Assembly (NCBI GenBank): GCA_963575745.1
Contig: CAUYUJ010019367.1
Span: 37,501-101,500 of the forward strand
Reading direction: 5' to 3'
Length of the DNA stretch: 64,000 nt
From: Prorocentrum cordatum
Lineage: Eukaryota > Sar > Dinophyceae > Prorocentrales > Prorocentraceae
The notes beneath the pieces were generated by a model, which had not been told where the DNA came from, made no database searches, and saw nothing but the letters and a program-made list of their open reading frames with translations. Shown in pieces: positions 10,902 to 20,480 of this stretch. The position numbers were made by a program, and so were the translations under genes. Within the stretch, counting starts at the first letter, position 1, and each line of letters opens with the position of its first letter.

Positions 10902-11077
10902 CTCCAGATTTCGTACTAAGAGGGGGGTCTCATTTCGGTGGGGGGTCTCTTTCAGGCTATCGTGGAGGGCCTGGGGGGTCTGGGGACGATGTGTTGGAGG
11001 GTTCTCCCACGGGGGAGGTCTGGAATGGCTTGTCTTGGAGGGTCCAGACCCCCTCCCTTTTATTGCGAAATCTGGAG
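10902..11077 (+). mobile_element. MITE copy A (unit 1)
   Basis: 176-bp element with terminal inverted repeats CTCCAGATTTCG ... CGAAATCTGGAG, flanked on both sides by TA (10900-10901 and 11078-11079). This fits a non-autonomous DNA transposon of the Tc1/mariner (TA target) type. The interior is G-rich on this strand with GGGGTCTCATTTC near the left end, GGGCCTGGGGGGTCTGGGGA in the middle and GGGTCCAGACCCCCTCCC near the right end. It has no coding capacity. Five other copies are in the window. Confidence 0.85.
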
Positions 11078-11289
11078 TAACCAGTTCCGCCTCGACGATC
11101 TCTCTCTCCCTCTGGCTTCATACCCTGATCCCGCAAACTGTCTAGAGGCGGAAGAGACATCCACCGCAAACGAAACGCAGCCCTTCTCCTTGACCCGCAG
11201 GATGCACATGCCCAGGTGGATCTGCATTTCCACCATGACAATATCCTGCCCGTTACCATGGACCGCGGGGGGGAAGGGGGGCAGTTAAC
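11060..11289 (-). CDS. putative 3'-terminal exon ending in MITE A, unit 1
   Basis: A minus-strand frame about 74 residues long reads VHGNGQDIVMVEMQIHLGMC, then ILRVKEKGCVSFAVDVSSAS, and ends NWLLQISQ followed by TAA at 11060-11062. The last six codons lie in MITE copy A, so the transposon supplies the C-terminus and stop. The frame is closed upstream by a stop near 11288 and has no convincing initiator, so it would have to be an exon. I do not recognise the protein. The frame is well balanced, unlike neighbouring repeat frames. Confidence 0.35.
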
Positions 11290-11575
11290 TATTCGGTTCT
11301 GCGTTAACAGGGCAGCGGGCGACGAGGGAAGAGGGCGGCACAGGTAAGATTTGGCTGAGGGAGCAGCCGAACCCCTCGCAGTCCGAGGATGGGTGCGAGA
11401 AAGAGCTAGGCATCGCACTGCACATGCCCCTCCTCGTCCAATGCACGAGTCTTCGTAGCGCGCAGGCCGTGGCTGCCGAATGTCTCAGACATAATTCCAG
11501 TGCCGCAGCAAACCTGGCTACCAAAGAAACAATGGTTGAGACTGGAAGTGCGACCAAGTCTGAGCACGCTTGGTA

Positions 11576-11757
11576 CTCCAGATTTCGCAATAAAGGGGGG
11601 GTCTCATTTAGGGGGGGGGCGGTCTCTTCCAGGCTATCTTGGAGGGCCTGGGGGGGTCTGGGGACGATGTTTTGGAGGGTTCTCCCACGAGGGGGGGGTC
11701 TGAAATGGCTTGTCTTGGAGGGTCCAGACCCCCTCCCTTGTATTGCGAAATCTGGAG
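11576..11757 (+). mobile_element. MITE copy B (unit 1)
   Basis: 182-bp member of the same family and orientation as copy A, about 500 bp downstream. Termini are CTCCAGATTTCGCAATA ... TATTGCGAAATCTGGAG, giving 17-bp perfect inverted repeats, and TA flanks at 11574-11575 and 11758-11759. Interior homopurine runs are slightly longer than in copy A. Confidence 0.88.
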
Positions 11758-11759
11758 TA

Positions 11760-12107
11760 CACGAGCACGTGAAGTACGCGAGCCCGACCAATACATGCAC
11801 CCCCGAGCATGCGAGACACACCCCAGTCGGAACACGCGGCACATGCGAGCGGTCGAGCGGCACGCACGGCGAGCAAACGCATGCAGAGATGCACGTTGTC
11901 AAGACAGCTGGGGACTTCGAAAAAATCAAGGTCTCGCTCTACACTGCCGAGCTGAGCAGAGACGAGTTTGGCGGCCTTCTTGAACCCCAGCCTCTGGGTA
12001 AAAGGCCTGACGCCGAATTCTTTGTAGATGTTACAGGCGGCCTGCTTGGCAAAGTCGGACACGCCCAACTCAGAACCCACATGTGAGGTCGAAATCCTCT
12101 GGTCCTC
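11760..12107 (-). CDS. putative exon running into MITE B, unit 1
   Basis: A minus-strand frame reads RISTSHVGSELGVSDFAKQA, CNIYKEFGVRPFTQRLGFKK and LGSVERDLDFFEVPSCLDNV, then becomes less protein-like and passes into MITE B at 11757 as YSRFRNTREG. The first 85 or so residues have the composition of a soluble helical protein. The family is not recognised. There is no clear initiator, and the 3' edge may be a splice donor before the MITE. A unit-2 copy is at 27115-27462. Confidence 0.35.
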
Positions 12108-12269
12108 GGCCCGCCCATTGGTTGCGTGGCGAGGGAGAGCGGTACGCCCAAAGACAGCTGATCAAAACACGGCGGTGAGAAGCATTAGGACCTGCCGTCT
12201 AGGGGAAGGAAAGGGCACGGGAGTGGTGGGGGGACTTGCGATTGGGAAGAGGAGGAGGTAATTTGCGTG

Positions 12270-12417
12270 AATCGTTGCGAATTGGACGCAATGTATGCTT
12301 CCAGGGTGCGAAGGGTGGGGGGGGGGGAGTGCTCGAAACTCATTGCACGGCATCGCCTTGACAACATATTGGCCCACGCTGGCCACGTGGGAATCACACT
12401 GCGATTGGGACGCGATA

Positions 12418-12454
<37 letters not shown>

Positions 12455-12800
12455 TGTGTATATCTTTACACACATACATATGTCCAGGGGACGGGGAGTG
12501 GTGTGGGGTGGGAGTGCTCGAAACTCATTGCACGATCATCGGTTTCTGGTTGAACTTCATTGTCTCGAGATCTCAATTCATTTTGCGAACCTCGTGGGTC
12601 GTTGCGATTGGGACGGGTGCTTCCAGAGTGCGAGGGGTGGGGAGGAGGAGTGCTCGAAACTCATTGCGCGGCATCGCCTTGACTGCATCTCGTTTCCTGC
12701 TGGCCACTTGGGAAGCACACCCGTGGAGATATCGCTGCGACTGGGACGCAATGGCGGAGGGCGAGGAGCGATGAGGGAGGGAGAGCGGAAACTCATTGCA
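12270..12800. repeat. local repeats with CGAAACTCATTGC words, unit 1
   Basis: Two diverged copies of a roughly 145-bp module (12270-12415 and 12598-12750) share GTGCTCGAAACTCATTGC, CGGCATCGCCTTGAC and GCTGGCCAC, and are separated by a TA microsatellite and a third CGAAACTCATTGC word (12515-12530). A fourth word lies at 12784-12797. The unit-2 equivalent is 27625-28155. Confidence 0.75.
12418..12452. repeat. TA microsatellite, unit 1
   Basis: About 35 bp of TA dinucleotides; the same array lies at 27773-27807 in unit 2. Confidence 0.97.
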
Positions 12801-12984
12801 TGCCATCTCCTTGAACCCATCTTGGTCTCGAGAGGGTTGCTTCTCCTTGTAGCGTTGTCCCATGGCCGTAGCGGTCGGGGGCTTCGCCCCCCCACCCCTT
12901 CTTCCTGCTATGAGCAACATGCAGATGTGAAAAATGCAAGCCCGCAGCAACACACTGCGCATGCATGCAGCAACCCTTCCCTCG

Positions 12985-15459
12985 GCCCCACGCCCTTCGA
13001 ACATTTTCCCATATTTCCTGAATACCATTAGCCGAAAGCGAGACCGATGCACCGTTCTCGCAATTGAAGCTATTACACCGTTCATGCTTTCGTCGTGATA
13101 TGTCGTAAACTTCCTCGGGTACCCTTTGGTGCGTACCTGTCCCGCTAGATGCCTAACCTGGTGGTGTTTGGGCATCATGTGGACTCCTGCTTTTTCGGCG
13201 TGAATGCAATGAAGGGCAGCCAGGCCTTCGAGATGATCGCACACTTCTGGGGGAAATTTCCGGGGCTGTTCAGTGAGAATCGTATCCCAAGCCTTCAATG
13301 CATTCCCAGCCAGTCGTAAATCCCCAGCGCAGTCCGAGGGTGGTAAGTCTGAATGGTATTGCTCCAGCAGGTCACACGTGAAAATCATCAGCCACTTCGT
13401 GTCTGCACCTTTCGTAGACAATGATTGTTTAGTCTTATCGCCGATCATGCCTGGCGTGAGGTCGCCTACTTCTGTAATTTGATTGTGTTTCAACTGTCGT
13501 TTTTCTACGTTCTGCATTGTACCAATCGTGCAAGACATTTTTCATGATGTGTAGGCCGTGTCTGACTCAGTCCTCCTGTCGAGTGGCTTGCGTTCCAAAT
13601 GCGTCTGCCTCCAGAAGCTTCCACCACACATTCACGACCCAAGACTTGAACACGCCCAGATGACAACAGTGAAGTTCATCAGTCGAGAACGTTGCCAAAT
13701 CAATTCCCACGGATCTGTTCAGAATTGGGTTCCTATGGTATACCCGTTCCTCGTGCGGACGTGGCCTCCAGAAACACACCAGAAAAGGATAGTCTGACTT
13801 CGAATCGAACTGCATGACATCCAAAAGGGTCGGGCTTGGCTCAAGACGGTCCCCCTTGCGAAGCACTGGCACCACGTCAAGCACATCCCCAACTAGAGTG
13901 CGCCCCCTAAAAGAAGATTTGAATTCCAGCTTCAAACGGATACGCCTGTGGGTATCTGCATTATGAACGCAGACGAAGAGCTCGTGCGACTTGCGCATCC
14001 TATCATGCGAGCCAGGGGGGTGGTGATGCAGCGCCTCGCCCAACGTGTGAGTCAAGATGCGCTCCGCGTTCCACGAGCAGAGCAAGCGCGGGGCGTGGCC
14101 GCTGGAGTGAGACGGGAAGCCAAAGCCTGTCGCCATTTCAGGCCAGTCGGCCTTGATGCCGGCAACAACACCATAGAACTGTGGATCGAAAGCCTGGGAG
14201 GGACGGGTGTAAACACAACCACGAGTTTGCAAACATGTTTGGTTATGCGAGGCCTCTTCGCCATCAAAACTTACACTATCGCTTTTGGAAAAAAAGTGCG
14301 GCCGACCCATGGATTCCGAACGCCCCCCACACACACGCACACGCACGCGCGCACGCACGCGCACACGCGGGCACAACGCGGTCACTGTCCACAGTCTTAA
14401 GGGGCGCCACATAAGGAACAAATGTTTGATATACTTTCTGGACGCCCCGACCTAAATTTAAGGACCAGCCCGAAAACCAGAGGAGCCGCCCCCCCCAAGC
14501 CCAAGGTGGTCCTCAGTTCAGCGCCTTGGCTGCGCGCCCTACTCTGATTGCTTCCCGCAAGTGCACCTGCCCCGCCCGCTGTAATCGCAAGCTGTCGGTG
14601 TCCCTCCACGCGCAACCGTCATGTCTGACCGATGGGAACTGCCCCGCAGCCAGTGCATCCAGAGACCACCGCATCGCCTGAAATATTGGGCACATTGAAC
14701 ACCAGTGCGAACATCCGCAATCGCAGAGCTCTGACACGATCTCGCAAAGGACCAGCCCCCTTCTCTTGGACCCCACGATGTGGCACGTCACGGCTACGAA
14801 GCCTTCATGTTTCGCATATGGCGTTTTATCCATGTATAACGCGATCGGCACAATGTTGGTCCTCTTGGCTGGCCCCAAGCGCTGGACAACAGGATTCTTC
14901 TCGAAACTGTCGATCCAACTGCCCTCTCCAAGACGGCCCCCCCAGGACTCCAAGATGCCAGGATTTTGTTTGATCTCGTTTGCGATGATATCATGTGGCA
15001 GCTGGATCATAATATCGTGAGGTGTTCGACCTACATAGCCCCGAGACTTGCCAGGAATCGTCATAGAATACATGCAGGATAGAATACATGTAGGAATCGA
15101 ACGCTGTCGAGCTTCTTCTGGAAATTACCGCTGCATACTGGCGACGGGGTCACCTCAAATTGCTTGAGCTCTGGAACTCCAGCACGGGCGCCATAATACG
15201 CAAGCTCTGTGAAAGCTTTCGCCGTCATCTTGCCCCCTGTCATGTACGTGCTAGTAATGTGTGATACCAGTTTCGCCGCAAACTCCTTCCGACGAGCCTC
15301 CGATGCCCTGTCCGAAGAAGATCTCTGCCATGCACCCTCATCCTCCCAAGCTGCGCTAGCTGGGCGCCCCGGGCGGTTCGGAGGGGGGCTCCCCATAGTG
15401 GTTCCCTGTGTTTGAGCGGAAGACGCAGCGGGCGGCGCCCCCATGCTTCTGCCGCGCAC
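12985..15459 (-). pseudogene. decayed dinoflagellate-expanded family gene, transposase-like (unit 1)
   Basis: Minus-strand frames, read 5' to 3': 15459-15061 (KEFAAKLVSHITSTYM, AYYGARAGVPEL); 15073-14513 (RTPHDIMIQLPHDIIANEIK, VPIALYMDKTPYAKHEGF, CDCGCSHWCSMCPIF, FPSVRHDG); 14270-13567 (FVCVHNADTHRRIRLKLEF, HCCHLGVFKSWV); and 13538-12985 (ITEVGDLTPGMIGDK, PKHHQVRHLAGQV, GYPRKFTTYHDESMNGV). I recall the order RHDG box, DLTPGM box, then H..HL and TY.DE..N from very abundant dinoflagellate proteins, probably transposon-derived; no function is established to my knowledge. Breaks: a 16-bp direct duplication near 15075-15105 shifts the frame, a stop at about 13567 follows ATRQED, and an indel in an A-run near 13505 shifts the frame before the DLTPGM part. 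A CA-rich tract at 14330-14375 may be intronic. Some breaks could be introns rather than lesions. Confidence 0.6.
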
Positions 15460-16310
15460 CCGACCCTGTCAAAAAAACCAAAAAAAAACGACTGCACGGG
15501 CACGGGGCGTCACAATTCGGGGGCGGGAGACGTGGCCATATCCGCGGGATCGCGGTCGGGGCTCTTCGGCCGCGGCCTCATGGACATGTAGCCCCACTCG
15601 GAACGTATGCATGTGGTCGCGTATCCAAGGGATCTCGCATCGGAATCCAGACCGCGAGGGCATGGCCTTGGATATGTTCGTCGCTCGTGGATGATTGCTG
15701 CAACAGCGCTAGCTCGGCAAGGAAGCTCACCCCCAGGAAGTGCCTGAAACGGGAAAGGAAGTGCATACGCGAGGAAGAGAATGATAAAAGGAGGAGAGAC
15801 TGCACAATCGGGGGTGGACAGACCCCCCTTTAATAAAACGTGGTTTAGTGAAAACGACCCGAGGCCCAAACCTGGCGGGCGCAAGCCTGGAAAATAACGG
15901 CCACGGCGCCCTCTCGAGAACCGAAAACGGACGTCTCACTAATCGACGTGTCACTGTTGGGGGTTCTGTCCACCCCCGAAACAAGTAGCACGGCGGGGGC
16001 TTGGCTGGCCTTGCAGGAGGCATATACCTTGAAACCGAGCGAGCGAAACTACGGACACCACCAACGTTGTAGATGGTCGCCAGCGCGCACACCCCGTGCA
16101 ACGCAATCGAAAAGATCACCGAGCGCTCGCCTCCGTGCAATCACGGCTTGCCCCTATAGCAGCTGCTTGCGCAGATCGATGCTCTACGTCTGCAGCGTGT
16201 GCAGACGGCGGTGCGTCTGCAGCCCAGAGCCCAGAGTGCCGAATGCCAGTGTACCCTCTACTGACCAGGAAAGAGGGGGAGGGGAGCATATATGAGAGGA
16301 GAGGCAAGTC
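15460..16310. other. no confident gene
   Basis: A-run stretches at 15471-15490, then sequence without a convincing frame. The unit-2 equivalent is 30815-31662. Both strands have several frames of 60-140 residues with no recognisable motif. Confidence 0.5.
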
Positions 16311-16319
16311 AGGGCACGC

Positions 16320-17465
16320 ATTGCTCGACACTCATTGCAACTACATCGAGCACAAGGCGAATGTCATTTCGCCCAGCTCGAAACTCATCGCATATTGCCC
16401 GAAACTCATTGCGGCATCGTCGGTGCCAAGGCGAGCGCAGCTCGAATCTCATTGCCGCTACCCACGGGGGAAAATCAACGGAGCACTTGAAACTCATTCC
16501 TTTGTGGGGGAGGAGAACTTCCAGAAAGCAACGGAGTGCGCGAAATTCAGTCTTGGGGGGAGGTGGGATGCCCCCTGGAGCGGCGGAGTGCTCGAAACTC
16601 ATTGCGAATCATCGCTCCAGGGTGCGAAACAGCTCGAAACTCATCGCATATTGCTCGAAACTCATTGCAAATACATCGATCACAAGGCGAATTTCATTTT
16701 CGCCCAGCTCGAAACTCATCGCATATTGCTCGAAACTCATTGCAAATACATCGATCACAAGGCGAATTTCATTTCGCCCAGCTCGAAACTCATCGCATAT
16801 TGCTCGAAACTCATTGCGGCATCGTCGGTGCCAAGGCGAGCGCAGCTCGAATCTCATTGCCGCTACCCACGGGGGAAAATCAACGGAGCACTTGAAACTC
16901 ATTCCTTTGTGTGGGGGGGGGGCTTCCAGAAAGCAACGGAGTGCGCGAAATTCAATCGCGGGGGGAGGTGGGATGCCCCCTGGAGCGGCGGAGTGCTCGA
17001 AACTCATTGCGAATCATCGCTCCAGGGTGCGAAACAGCTCAAAACTCATCGCATATTGCTCGAAACTCGTTGCGACATCGTCGGTGCCAAGGCGAGCTTA
17101 AGTTGTGCGCAGCTCGAACCTCATTGCCGCTACCCACGGGGGGGGGGAACACATTCCCAGAAAGCAACGGAGCACTTGAAACTCATTCCTTTTGGGGGGG
17201 GGAACTTCCAGAAAGCAGCGGAGCGCGCGAAATTCATTCCTGGGGGGGGGTGGGATGCTCCCTGGAGCGGGGGAGTGCTCGAAATTCATTCAGAAGCATC
17301 GCTCCCAGGGTGCGAAATCGAAACTCATTGAAACCCATCGAAATGCCTCGGGAACTCATCGCGGGCTACCGGTGCAATGAGGGGCCGGGGCCCCGGTAAT
17401 TTTACAAGGATCGTGCGAAACTCATTGCAAACTCATCGGTCCGAAACTCATTGCAAACTCATCGC
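16320..17465. repeat. CGAAACTCAT(T/C)GC motif array, unit 1
   Basis: About 26 copies, some mutated, of CTCGAAACTCATTGC or CTCGAAACTCATCGC spaced irregularly (roughly 19-60 bp) in the + orientation. They sit within larger repeats: 16370-16600 is closely matched by 16775-17005, and a 75-bp module with ATACATCGATCACAAGGCGA is repeated at about 16660 and 16735. Frames across it translate to repetitive ETHC, KLIA and ARNS peptides and are artefacts. The same word is dispersed elsewhere (12335, 12517, 12654, 20298, 35583, 37090, 40231, 40979). Confidence 0.85.
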
Positions 17466-17767
17466 TCTTTTTTGTGTTTTTTGTTTGTTTGTGAGTTTTG
17501 TGTGTGGCCTTGTGTTTTTTTGTGTTTTGACTGTGCGGTTTCTGTTTTTTTCTTTTTCTCAATTTCTGAAGGCCCAGGGGGTCTCTGAGGGCCCAGGGGG
17601 TCTCTGACTGCTTCTCCGACGCAGATAACTGGCTCGCATTGAATCCTGACCCTCACTGAACTTGCGCTTCCGCGCGATGGCGTGCATCTCCATGAGCCAG
17701 CCGTGGAAGTTTGTCAGGTCGTCTACGAGGGGCTTCATCCTGCCCTTGCCCTCGTTACAGCTCAGTC

Positions 17768-17912
17768 TCTCTCGGAGGGCGGCTCCTTCTCGAGACCAAG
17801 ATCGAGGCCCCACCCATAGAACCCCAATCCCAAAAACCCCCCAAGACCCACCCACAGAAGCCCAATCCCAAGAGCCCACCTAGAGACCCCGATGCCCTAG
17901 ACCCCTGCAGCC
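17768..17912 (+). repeat. dispersed 140-bp repeat, copy 1
   Basis: Begins TCTCTCGGAGGGCGGCTCCTT and continues through CCCAAGACCCACCCACAGAA to CCTAGAGACCCCGATGCCCT. The same block is at 33122-33266 (unit 2) and, independently, at 41493-41626, where it abuts a long CT array. It lies just downstream of the stop of the minus-strand 634-residue gene. Confidence 0.85.
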
Positions 17913-17965
17913 CTAGAGACCCCGATGCCCTAGACCCAGAACCCCCTGCAGTCCTCCATCATTCC

Positions 17966-19870
17966 TCACCCCTGCCTACATTCACCTCTACTGCGACCAA
18001 CCCCCAATCCCCTCCTCGTCTTGATCTCCCGAAGCGAGGCGATCAACTGCTCCACCTCGAACGACTTTTTGATCATGGGCATCGCCTCGGTCTGCATGCG
18101 AACCATCAGGGGGGGCATCGCGTCGTTGCAGTCCTTGATCTTCTTCTCCATGTCGGACATGTACTGCTCGTTGTTCTTCAGCCATGTCCACTCGGGCATG
18201 TTCTGACAGGCTGTCTGGAGCATGCTGAGGCCATTCATAGTCGTTGTGAACGAGGCAACCAATTTCTTGGCACCTGCCTCAGCAATATGCAAGCGTTTCT
18301 TCTCCTCCCTCTTCCGAAGCTCATCTTCGGTCGGGGGCGCAGTCTCACCGCCAGCAGCATCACTCTGCAGCTTAACATTCGCTTTGCCCTTCGGTGTGAC
18401 CTTGGCCTTGGCGACCGCGCAGGAAGCGTCGCCAGCCTTCGCGACCTTCGCCTCTGGCATGCCCTCGGCGTCCGAGGTCGGCTCCCTCTTGACTTGCGTG
18501 GGCGTGCCAGTTGTCTGCTCGTCGTTGCCAGGATCCTCGGACTTCTGCATGTCAGTGAAGATGTGCCAGCACCGCTCCATCTCCTCCTTCACACTCTCCT
18601 CGAAATAGAGGAACTTAACTCGATTGAACATGGGGTAGAACTTGACCCACGGCCCCCCCATCTTCAAGCAGCATTCGCAATAGAACCCCGCCGCTGCGAC
18701 GTTGCTGGGGTCCTCGTAGCCGCCCTCCCCCACGATGATGCGAGGGAACGAGCGGTAGACGCCCTTCTTTGCATCCGCCATGCGATGCGTCTGCGCCTTC
18801 TGGAACCTCTTCTTCTCCTCCTCGAGCTTCTCAGCGGCCCACGCCTTCTTGACCTCCTGCTGCGCATCTCGACCGTGTCTCTTGGCCGCCTCGTACTTGT
18901 CGCTCCACTCTCCTCCTTTTTTCTTGATCCTGTCCCAGCTCTGCGCCAACTTCGTGCGAGCAGCAATGCCTTTCGACACTGCCTCCTCCAGCTCTTTGAT
19001 GTGGGGCGGGGTCTGATCCGCCGATGACATCGCCGTCTTCTTGACTGCCTCGATCAGCATGCTCTCCCTCTCCTTCACCGACAGGAACAGCCGCGTCTTC
19101 TCAGGAGTCTCGAAGTCACCCCCGAAGATCGCCTCCGCAGGCTCCGCATCTCCATCTGGGTCCGTGGGCGGCTTAGCCAGCGATGGCTTAGCAATGGGTG
19201 GCTTAGCCGTGGGTGGCTTAGCCGTGGGTGGCATAGCCGTGGATGGCTTGGCCGATGGTGGTTTGGCCGAGGGTGGCATAGCCGTGGATGGCTTAGCAGC
19301 GGGCGCCGTGGATGGCTTAGCAGAGGGCGCAGCGCGCGGCCTCGACTTGGGCACAGCCATCATTATAGCGGGCGGAGCAGGCTGGCCCACGCATGCGCCC
19401 GCCGCTGGCAGCTGGGCTTGGCCCGCCGCAGCCGACGCCTCCGATGAGGCCCCCGCCGACGCCCCCGCCGATGCCTGTGCGTCCGATGCCGCCGACGCCC
19501 CCGCCGATGCCTGTGCATCCGATGCCGCCGATGCCTCGTCATCTGATGCCGCCGATGCCTCCCCTGCATCCGATGCCGCCGATGCCCCCGCCGATGCCTC
19601 CCCTGCATCCGATGCCGCCGATGCCTCGCCCTCTGATGCACCCGCCACAGCCGAAGCCTCCGCCTGGGCCCCCTCCGATGTCTCATCTGCCGCCGCCGCC
19701 GCCCCATCATCCGATGCATCATCAGCCACCGACCTCACATCAGCGTTCTCGTCCTGCGCAGCCTTCTCGCCCTGCGACGGCGTCGGGAGATGCTCTTGCG
19801 ATGCCAGCACGCGCCGACGGTGAGCTCGATCAAGCGCCTCCCACTCCCAAACTGCGCATCCCTCTCGCAT
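17966..19870 (-). CDS. intact 634-residue unknown protein with Ala/Pro-rich repeats
   Basis: A true ATG at 19870 is preceded in frame by a TAG six bases upstream, so the start is well defined. About residues 40-150 are Asp/Glu/Ala/Ser-rich with repeated ASAASDAGEASAGA units. Residues about 170-235 are Lys/Pro-rich with AKPPTAKPPSAKPSTA repeats. From about residue 240 the protein becomes ordered: FETPEKTRLFLSVKERESML, then a charged helical region (IKELEEAVSKG, KAWAAEKLEEEKKRFQKAQT), then GVYRSFPRIIVGEGGYEDPS and FYCECCLKMGGPWVKFYPMF, and a C-terminal helical part (CQNMPEWTWLKNNEQYMSDM). I recall similar modules at the N-terminal side of the abundant dinoflagellate family seen at 12985-15459, which lies downstream on the same strand; both may be parts of one intron-containing gene. 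Function unknown. The low-complexity N-terminus is probably disordered, and the ORF may end at an exon edge rather than a true C-terminus. Confidence 0.65.
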   Translation of the reverse strand: MREGCAVWEWEALDRAHRRRVLASQEHLPTPSQGEKAAQDENADVRSVADDASDDGAAAAADETSEGAQAEASAVAGASEGEASAASDAGEASAGASAASDAGEASAASDDEASAASDAQASAGASAASDAQASAGASAGASSEASAAAGQAQLPAAGACVGQPAPPAIMMAVPKSRPRAAPSAKPSTAPAAKPSTAMPPSAKPPSAKPSTAMPPTAKPPTAKPPIAKPSLAKPPTDPDGDAEPAEAIFGGDFETPEKTRLFLSVKERESMLIEAVKKTAMSSADQTPPHIKELEEAVSKGIAARTKLAQSWDRIKKKGGEWSDKYEAAKRHGRDAQQEVKKAWAAEKLEEEKKRFQKAQTHRMADAKKGVYRSFPRIIVGEGGYEDPSNVAAAGFYCECCLKMGGPWVKFYPMFNRVKFLYFEESVKEEMERCWHIFTDMQKSEDPGNDEQTTGTPTQVKREPTSDAEGMPEAKVAKAGDASCAVAKAKVTPKGKANVKLQSDAAGGETAPPTEDELRKREEKKRLHIAEAGAKKLVASFTTTMNGLSMLQTACQNMPEWTWLKNNEQYMSDMEKKIKDCNDAMPPLMVRMQTEAMPMIKKSFEVEQLIASLREIKTRRGLGVGRSRGECRQG

Positions 19871-19984
19871 GCTGCGCTACCCTTGGGGTCCTCCTCCTCC
19901 TCCCCCTCCCTTTTTTCTCTTGTTATTCGCCAGTTCCACCAGCAGCCGAGGATCCGCAGTGCCGAGGCGGCGCAGAACCTAGGC

Positions 19985-20118
<134 letters not shown>

Positions 20119-20269
20119 GGACCCTGACCGAGGCGCCCCCCCCCCCCGCCTGGGCCACCGCCGAAGGGGCCCGAAGTCATCCTTCGGTGGTAGCCCTGGC
20201 AGGGGAGCCAACGCCCCCGTTAGGCTCCTGGGGGGGGGGGGGCTCATGACTCAAAGCCTCGGCCGAGGT

Positions 20270-20480
20270 GTCACCCGCCCCCTGAAGGCGGAGCGGTCGA
20301 AACCCATTGCGCAACGTTCTGCGCAGGAACGGACAGCGGCCCGCAGAGCGCAGCACTACGTTCACCACCCCTCTCACATGCCTCCTCATAAGCTTCGCAA
20401 GATGCACCCCTAGCCCCAGCCCCGCCTCATCCAGCTCTGACTGCGTTGGCTGGCGGTCGGGCGGCGGGCTCTCGGGCAGC
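20270..20480 (-). CDS. putative short exon at the duplication junction, unit 1
   Basis: A minus-strand frame reads QPTQSELDEAGLGLGVHLAK, LMRRHVRGVVNVVLRSAGRC and LRRTLRNGFRPLRL. It is balanced and helical-looking, unlike its neighbours, and lies about 0.4 kb upstream of the 634-residue gene on the same strand. The family is not recognised. A longer frame (20177-20884) crosses the unit junction and is a by-product of the duplication. The unit-2 copy is 35550-35760. Confidence 0.3.

Noticed and set aside
13836-13846. TTGGCTCAAG, matching the 3' end of the dinoflagellate spliced leader
   Set aside because: Only the last ten bases match; the preceding CCGTAGCCATTT part is absent and no splice donor follows.
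16096-17331. 411-residue frame with ETHC and KLIA repeats (and its 31448-32683 copy)
   Set aside because: Translation of the CGAAACTCATTGC array. Other frames on both strands are equally open and no domain is seen.
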